Part shown: one piece after another, positions 37,004 through 41,619 of the stretch | Numbering within the stretch: the first letter of the stretch is position 1 | Layout: the number at the start of each line of letters is the position of its first letter | Source of the DNA: Curvibacter sp. | GTDB taxonomy: Bacteria > Pseudomonadota > Gammaproteobacteria > Burkholderiales > Burkholderiaceae_C | DNA length: 41,619 nucleotides | Direction: 5' to 3' | Assembly (NCBI GenBank): GCA_003987795.1 | Contig: RXJO01000214.1 | Span: 281-41,899, forward strand | The notes under the pieces: model-generated | Told to the model about the DNA's origin: nothing | The model's input: the letters and a program-made list of their open reading frames with translations, nothing else | The model's database searches: none | Made by a program: the position numbers and the translations under genes

Positions 37004-37867
37004 TCAGAGCTTGAAAGCCACCACTTCCTGTCGCTGTTCTCCCAGGCCGCTGATGCCCAGGGTCATGACATCGCCCTTCTTCAGGAACACCGGTGCCGGC
37101 TGGCCATCTTTCTTGATGCCCATGCCCACGCCCGGCGGCGTGCCGGTGGTGATGATGTCGCCCGGCTCCAGGGTCACGAACTGGCTCAGGTAGCTGATGA
37201 TCTTGGCCACGCTGAAGATCATGGTCTTGGTGTTGCCGCTTTGCATGCGCTGACCATTCAAGTCCAGCCACAATTCCAGTCGCTGCGGGTTGGGCACCTC
37301 GTCGCGGGTCACGAGCCAGGGGCCGACGGGTCCGAAGGTGTCGCAGCCCTTGCCCTTGTCCCAGGTGCCGCCACGCTCGATCTGGAACTCACGCTCGCTC
37401 ACATCGTTCACGAGCACATAGCCAGCCACATGGTTCAGGGCCTCCTTCTGCGACACATGGCGGGCCTGCTTGCCGATCACCACGCCCAGCTCAACCTCCC
37501 AATCGGTCTTCTTCGAGCCCTTGGGCAGCATCACCGGGTCATTGGGGCCCTGCAGGCAACTGATGGCCTTGGTGAACACCACCGGTTCCTTGGGCACTGG
37601 CAGGCCGGCTTCAGCGGCGTGATCCGCGTAGTTCAGGCCGATGGCGATGAACTTGCGCACACCCGCCACGGGGGTGCCAAAACGGGGCTTGCCGCGCACC
37701 AGGGGCAGTTTGTCGACCTTGACCTTGGCCAACTTGGCCAGGGCGGCATCGCTGAGTTGCTCGGGACCCAGGTCCTTGAGGACGCTGCTCAGGTCGCGCA
37801 GCTTGCCTTCGGCGTCAATCACGCCGGGTTTCTCCTTGCCTGGGTTGCCGTAGCGTACGAGTTTCAT
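37004..37867 (-). CDS. Fumarylacetoacetate hydrolase (FAH) family protein
   Basis: A 287-residue enzyme of the FAH superfamily. A short N-terminal domain (MKLVRYGNPGKEKPGVID) is followed by the FAH fold: AIGLNYADHAAEAG, VFTKAISCLQGPNDPVMLP, the metal-binding acidic set in DWEVELGVVIGK, SEREFQIERGGTWDKGK and TPPGVGMGIKKDG. Family members cleave or hydrate C-C bonds of 2-keto and beta-diketo acids (ureidoglycolate lyase, hydroxypentadienoate hydratase, acylpyruvate hydrolase, oxaloacetate decarboxylase). It converges on the BKACE/Bug operon and could work in the same acid catabolism, but is not co-transcribed with it. Confidence 0.88.
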   Translation of the reverse strand: MKLVRYGNPGKEKPGVIDAEGKLRDLSSVLKDLGPEQLSDAALAKLAKVKVDKLPLVRGKPRFGTPVAGVRKFIAIGLNYADHAAEAGLPVPKEPVVFTKAISCLQGPNDPVMLPKGSKKTDWEVELGVVIGKQARHVSQKEALNHVAGYVLVNDVSEREFQIERGGTWDKGKGCDTFGPVGPWLVTRDEVPNPQRLELWLDLNGQRMQSGNTKTMIFSVAKIISYLSQFVTLEPGDIITTGTPPGVGMGIKKDGQPAPVFLKKGDVMTLGISGLGEQRQEVVAFKL

Positions 37868-37975
37868 GAGGTTCTTTCTTCATCCAATTTCACCTGTCCA
37901 TCACAGGCAGATCTGTCGGACTCCCATCTCAAACAAGTTTGAGCAATGTGCCCAAAACCGACGCAGAGCAAATGA

Positions 37976-38569
37976 TCAGTAGACGATCTCCAGCTTCAGA
38001 TCATCGGCCCACAAAGCACCCGGTCCCTCCAACATATATCCGAATCGCAGGACATAGGTGTTCGGCGGGATGGGGATTTCGATGGAATGCTTGGTCCACG
38101 GCGTCGTGCCACGAACCTTGTTTTCATTCATGTGATTCCAGGACAGGATGTCGCCGCCGCCGCCATTGGCCTGGAGAACCAAAGCGCCCCCGACTTCCGT
38201 GACGTCCTGGCTGCGCAGGAAGCCACTGAGGACGGCCTTTTTGCCGACCCAACAAGACTTGATCACAAAGGTCTGCTGCAGAGACCCGAAATCCTCGTCA
38301 CCCACGCGCTTCATCTTGGCGCTGACCGGGGGCGAATGCGGCTGCTGGGTTTCGCGCTCGAACACATAGTGGCCCGGATGCACGTGCTCGATGGTCTGCC
38401 AGTCGCGGATACCGGACGGGGGGCCCACTTCATCAAACGAGGCGTTCTTGATCGACACGGTTTCGCGGGTTCCAGGCGCACCGGCCACGCAGGGTTGAAG
38501 CTGCGCCAAAGCGGCCTGACTGCTCAGCAGAAAGGCCAGCGAAAGAAACGTGCGATCAAAAAAGGTCAT
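37976..38569 (-). CDS. Secreted hypothetical protein with jelly-roll-like C-terminus
   Basis: A 197-residue protein starting at ATG 38569 (AGGA 10 nt upstream); the ORF-track start adds 22 residues of non-homologous leader. Signal peptide TFLSLAFLLSSQAALAQ, probably cleaved after Ala-Leu-Ala. The mature part has Cys residues near its start and middle that could pair, and a C-terminal stretch PNTYVLRFGYMLEGPGALWA followed by DDLKLEIV, as in beta-sandwich (carbohydrate-binding-like) domains. No named family recognised. It lies 81 nt downstream of slmA on the same strand. Confidence 0.6.
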   Translation of the reverse strand: MTFFDRTFLSLAFLLSSQAALAQLQPCVAGAPGTRETVSIKNASFDEVGPPSGIRDWQTIEHVHPGHYVFERETQQPHSPPVSAKMKRVGDEDFGSLQQTFVIKSCWVGKKAVLSGFLRSQDVTEVGGALVLQANGGGGDILSWNHMNENKVRGTTPWTKHSIEIPIPPNTYVLRFGYMLEGPGALWADDLKLEIVY

Positions 38570-38650
38570 GACAGATTCATCCTGAAAAACAGGCGGGCTG
38601 GCCAAAGGCCCCACCCGCAAAACTCGGAGGAACAAAATGCAGGGCTTGGC

Positions 38651-39346
38651 TCATGGCCCCGGTGACAACAGCAGGTCCAGAGTACCCTCGATTTGTTCCG
38701 AGGGCAGGCGCTTGAAGCCCGTGCGCGCATAACGCTGCAAGCGTCCCTGGAGGAAGGCGGTCAGCACTGCAGCTTGGGCCTGGGACTGCACCGACGGCTT
38801 GGCAGACCCCGTGGCCTCTGCTTGCGGACGCAGACATTGGCGAAACGTGAGCTCCAACCGTTCAAAGAACTGGTTCATGCGCTGCTGCAGGCGCTCGTGC
38901 TCGAGCACCAGCGCATCGCCACACATCACGCGCACCATGCCAGGGTTCTTTTCAGCGAACTGCACCAACAAGTACATCACCCGGGTGGCTTGGCGACGGC
39001 CCAAGGTGGCCGGGTCGGGGTTGGCACTGGCCTCGCGATCGATCATCTGCTTGGACAGCGAGAACACGGTCTGCTCAATGAAGTCGATCAGGCCCTCGAA
39101 CATCTGGGCCTTGCTGGCGAAGTGACGATAGAGCGCCGCCTCGCTAACGCCGATGCGGGCGGCCAATGCCGCCGTCGTGATGCGTTCGGCGCCCGGTTGC
39201 TCCAGCATGCTGGCCAGGGTCTGCAGAATCTGCACCCGGCGCTCTCCGGGGCGCGGTCGCTTGCGGGTGACGGGGGCGTCGGCCTCCGCGCCAACCGGAT
39301 GGACCTCGGCTTCAGATGCGGCGGGAAGTTCGTGCGTTTCAGACAT
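38651..39346 (-). CDS. slmA: SlmA-type nucleoid occlusion factor (TetR family)
   Basis: A 231-residue TetR-fold protein. The N-terminal helix-turn-helix (ERRVQILQTLASMLEQPGAE, then ITTAALAARIGVSEAALYRH and FASKAQMFEGLIDFIE) and the second half (QFAEKNPGMVRVMCGDALV, RMNQFFERLE) match E. coli SlmA, which binds chromosomal sites and blocks FtsZ ring assembly over the nucleoid. A 30-residue low-complexity leader precedes the domain and is longer than in E. coli. I start at ATG 39346 (MSETHEL); ATG 39352 and GTG 39382 are alternatives and none has a strong ribosome site. Downstream of the two-component pair. Confidence 0.82.
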   Translation of the reverse strand: MSETHELPAASEAEVHPVGAEADAPVTRKRPRPGERRVQILQTLASMLEQPGAERITTAALAARIGVSEAALYRHFASKAQMFEGLIDFIEQTVFSLSKQMIDREASANPDPATLGRRQATRVMYLLVQFAEKNPGMVRVMCGDALVLEHERLQQRMNQFFERLELTFRQCLRPQAEATGSAKPSVQSQAQAAVLTAFLQGRLQRYARTGFKRLPSEQIEGTLDLLLSPGP

Positions 39347-39386
39347 CGGCATGGAAGATGGGCTCGAATGATTCTCGCACACCGAC

Positions 39387-40808
39387 CTAAGCCGTCTGCG
39401 CCGGCAACACCAGCCTGACCAGCAGGCCGCATTGCCCCGGGCCGCTCATCAACTCCAGGCAGCTGTGGTGCACGCGGGCGATTTCGTGGGCGATGGCCAG
39501 ACCGAGCCCACTGCCCTCGCCCACCGTACCCGGCACCCGGTAAAAACGTTCAGTGACCCGGTTGCGTTCAGCCGGTGCAATGCCCGGCCCATCGTCTTCC
39601 ACGGCCAGGTATGGCAGCATGGCCTCGCCCACCTCCAACTGACCGCAGCGGATGGTCACGCTGCCGCCGCGCGGGGTGTAGCGGATGGCGTTGTCGATCA
39701 GGTTGGCCAGCAACTCGCGCAACAACCACTCATGGCCGGTGGCGTGGGCCACCTGCGCCGCAAGCCCCAGGTCGATCCCCCGTGCCGTGGCCGCATCGAG
39801 GTGGGCCTCCAGCAGCGACTCACACAGCGCCAGCAGATCGACCCGCTGCATCGGTTGTGCCTCCATGGCCCGCGCGTCGGCCCGCGACAACGCCAGCAAC
39901 TGGTTGGCCAACTGAGAGGTGCGCCGGGTCGCCTGGCGCAGCTTGTCGAGCTGTTCGGCATTCAAGCTGATGCTGGTCGGTGCCGAACCCGACACCCCCA
40001 GTTGCTGCCGCTGCCGGGTCTGCAGCACCTGGGCCCAGGCCTCCACCTGGGCTTGCAGGCCGGCCAGCGGGGTGCGCAACTGGTGGGCCGCGTCGGCGAT
40101 GAAACGACGCTGGCTGGCCGACTGGGCATTCACCAGATCGAAGAGGCGATTGAGCGACTCCACCAGGGGGCGCACCTCGGCCGGCGAGGCCTCCACATCG
40201 ATGGCGCTCAGGTCTTGTGGCGAGCGTTTGCTGACGGCCTCGGTGAGCTCGGTCAGGGGCCGCAAAGCCCGGCCCACCGCCCAACTCACCGCCAGGGCCG
40301 CCGCCACCATCAACACCCCGTTGGGCAGCAACACACGCAGCAGGGCACTGAGCCATTGCTGGCGAGGGTCAGAGCCGTCGGCCAGCTGCACGATCAGATC
40401 GCCGGCCCGCGTGTGCACCCGCTGCGACACGATGCGGTAGGTGACGCCTTCGTACTCGGTGCTGTGGAACTCGGGCTCGCCCGTGGCCACCGTGATGGCG
40501 GGCAGCCACAGATCGCCATGCAGCAGACGGCCTTCCAGGTCGTTGACGCTGTAGCCCGCCAAGCCGGAACGCCCCTTGAGGAAATCCTCCACCGGGGGCG
40601 CCAACAACAGCACCGGTGGATCGCCGGCTTGCACGCCCGGCGCCAGCACCGAATCGGCCAGCAAGGGCACATAGCGCAGCAATTGCCGGTCATGCTGCAC
40701 CGCCGCACTGTCAGCCGAGCGGTAATCGACCCAGACGTTGACCAAGCCCAACACGAACAGCGGCCCCAGCAGCAGCACCAGCAGCCGGTTGCGCAGACCC
40801 GACGCCAT
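39387..40808 (-). CDS. Sensor histidine kinase (TctE-like)
   Basis: A 473-residue kinase. First helix at about 8-27, a periplasmic sensor of about 130 residues, second helix at about 160-180, a HAMP-like linker, then the phospho-acceptor His242 in FIADAAHQLRTPLAGLQAQV, and the ATPase domain with NLIDNAIRYTP, DDGPGIAP and GSGLGLAIAHEI. The architecture matches TctE/QseC-type kinases of Burkholderiales that often sense carboxylates. It starts 5 nt after the response regulator stop, so the pair is co-transcribed. Signal unknown; the nearby Bug receptor is only a suggestion. Confidence 0.9.
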   Translation of the reverse strand: MASGLRNRLLVLLLGPLFVLGLVNVWVDYRSADSAAVQHDRQLLRYVPLLADSVLAPGVQAGDPPVLLLAPPVEDFLKGRSGLAGYSVNDLEGRLLHGDLWLPAITVATGEPEFHSTEYEGVTYRIVSQRVHTRAGDLIVQLADGSDPRQQWLSALLRVLLPNGVLMVAAALAVSWAVGRALRPLTELTEAVSKRSPQDLSAIDVEASPAEVRPLVESLNRLFDLVNAQSASQRRFIADAAHQLRTPLAGLQAQVEAWAQVLQTRQRQQLGVSGSAPTSISLNAEQLDKLRQATRRTSQLANQLLALSRADARAMEAQPMQRVDLLALCESLLEAHLDAATARGIDLGLAAQVAHATGHEWLLRELLANLIDNAIRYTPRGGSVTIRCGQLEVGEAMLPYLAVEDDGPGIAPAERNRVTERFYRVPGTVGEGSGLGLAIAHEIARVHHSCLELMSGPGQCGLLVRLVLPAQTA

Positions 40809-40813
40809 GCGGC

Positions 40814-41518
40814 TCAGCCTTCCTGCTGTTCAAGCCGGTAGCCGAAACCCCGGATCGAGCGCAGCGCAAGGCCATGCGGCTCGAGCTTGCTGCGCAGGCG
40901 CGAGATGTACACCTCGACCGCGTTGGGCGTGATCTCCTTGTCCCAACCGGTCAGGGCCGCGAGCAGTTTGTCCTTGCTGGCGGGCTTGGGCGCGTTGATC
41001 AGCAGGTATTCCATCACCGTCCACTCGCGTGGCCCGAGCTCGATCACCTGCTGGCGGGCCTGGCCGTCGACCACCGTGCGCACGGTGGCGCGGCGGCTGG
41101 CAGTGTCCATTTCGAGCGGGCCGAAGCTCAGCACGGCCGAGGTGGCGGCCTGGGAACGGCGCAGCAAAGCACGCAGGCGGGCCAGCAACTCGGGCAGCTC
41201 AAAAGGCTTGACCATGTAATCGTCTGCCCCCTGGTCCAGTCCCTGCACCCGGTCCTGCAAGGCGTCACGAGCGGTCAGGATCAGCACCGGCATGGTGCGG
41301 CTGGCCACATCGGACAGGCGCAGGCGCCGCGTCAGGTCCAGGCCGCTCATGCCCGGCAGACCGATGTCGATGATGGCCGCATCGAAGTTCTCGGCACGCA
41401 GCACCTCTTCGGCGCGCTCGGCACTGCCCACCCAGTCGACGGCATAGCCGGCGTCCGTCAGGCCCAGCTTGATGCCGCTGGCCACCATCACATCGTCTTC
41501 GACCAGCAGCAGCCTCAT
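40814..41518 (-). CDS. OmpR-family response regulator (TctD-like)
   Basis: A 234-residue regulator. Receiver domain with the acidic pocket in LLVEDD, phospho-acceptor Asp51 in AAIIDIGLPGMSG and Lys104 in YMVKPFEL; C-terminal winged helix with LGPREWTVMEYLL and NAVEVYISRLRSKLE ending RSIRGFGYRLE. It forms a pair with the kinase immediately downstream and would activate or repress promoters in response to it. It begins 37 nt after the end of argB. Confidence 0.93.
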   Translation of the reverse strand: MRLLLVEDDVMVASGIKLGLTDAGYAVDWVGSAERAEEVLRAENFDAAIIDIGLPGMSGLDLTRRLRLSDVASRTMPVLILTARDALQDRVQGLDQGADDYMVKPFELPELLARLRALLRRSQAATSAVLSFGPLEMDTASRRATVRTVVDGQARQQVIELGPREWTVMEYLLINAPKPASKDKLLAALTGWDKEITPNAVEVYISRLRSKLEPHGLALRSIRGFGYRLEQQEG

Positions 41519-41555
41519 GGCGATGCCATCATCAACAGCGTGAAACCGGCGCCGC

Positions 41556-41619
41556 TCAATGCGAGCGGATCATGGTGCCGTAAGCCTGATCGGTCAGGAT
41601 TTCGAGCAGCATGGCGTGC
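41556..41619 (-). CDS. argB: Acetylglutamate kinase, C-terminal end (partial)
   Basis: Only the last 20 codons are in the window: HAMLLEILTDQAYGTMIRSH followed by TGA (41558-41556). This matches the C-terminus of ArgB, the N-acetylglutamate kinase of arginine biosynthesis, whose burkholderial members end in ..GTMIRSH. Too short for the ORF track. It anchors the right edge in core chromosome. Confidence 0.7.
   Translation of the reverse strand, partial: HAMLLEILTDQAYGTMIRSH

Noticed and set aside
39432-40841. 469-aa plus-strand ORF opposite the histidine kinase
   Set aside because: Gln/His/Arg-rich antisense shadow of a clear kinase gene.

Overview
The window looks like a stretch of a betaproteobacterial chromosome from the order Burkholderiales, most like the Comamonadaceae. 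Evidence: the last codons of argB with the ...YGTMIRSH end seen in this order, a Bug-family (TctC-like) solute receptor, a slmA-type TetR gene beside a TctD/TctE-like two-component pair, and GC-rich codon use on the right. No rRNA, tRNA or CRISPR array was seen. I cannot name a species from sequence alone.

Layout. (1) 1-545: degraded DNA with a C-terminal scrap of an IS66-family transposase. (2) 546-9868, plus strand: a clearly A+T-rich, tightly overlapping ten-gene operon for glycan modification: a large GT-C-like membrane protein, WbqC, a GtrB-like GT2, a PhyH-type dioxygenase, two SAM methyltransferases, a NeuD/PglD-like acyltransferase, a cytoplasmic beta-propeller glycosidase-like protein, a small four-helix EamA/SMR-type membrane protein and a second large membrane protein. 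(3) 10694-11830, plus strand: wecE, alone between non-coding stretches. (4) 18945-11993, minus strand: wzm-wzt ABC exporter, asparagine-synthase-like amidotransferase and three GT4-type glycosyltransferases. (5) 30745-19733, minus strand: wbpA-wbpB-wbpD-wbpE, making UDP-GlcNAc3NAcA, then a GT2, a Wzx flippase, a fused class II glutaminase/N-acetyl sugar amidotransferase and a large GT-C-like protein. (6) 31322-41619: GC-rich, chromosomal-type genes: ferredoxin and an unusual SDR, creA, a LysR-controlled cluster (3-hydroxyacyl-CoA-dehydrogenase-type enzyme, BKACE, Bug receptor), an FAH-family enzyme, a secreted hypothetical protein, slmA, a histidine kinase/response regulator pair and the 3' end of argB.

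How it fits together. Regions 2-5 form a composite O-antigen or surface polysaccharide locus. Wbp enzymes make a di-N-acetylated uronic acid; two different glutamine-dependent enzymes are placed to amidate sugars; glycosyltransferases build the repeat; both a Wzx flippase and an ABC exporter are present. WecE can supply dTDP-Fuc4N. The A+T-rich operon looks like a later-acquired decorating module: GT2 charges undecaprenyl phosphate, the small membrane protein flips it, and one or both GT-C-like proteins transfer the sugar outside the inner membrane, while the methyltransferases, dioxygenase and acyltransferase alter the sugar first. This functional chain is inference from family and context.

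Most worth a second look: the ten-gene A+T-rich operon with its two unrecognised GT-C-like proteins and propeller protein; the class II glutaminase fused to a WbpG-type synthetase; the SDR lacking catalytic Tyr/Lys; and two C8 tracts inside the dioxygenase gene.
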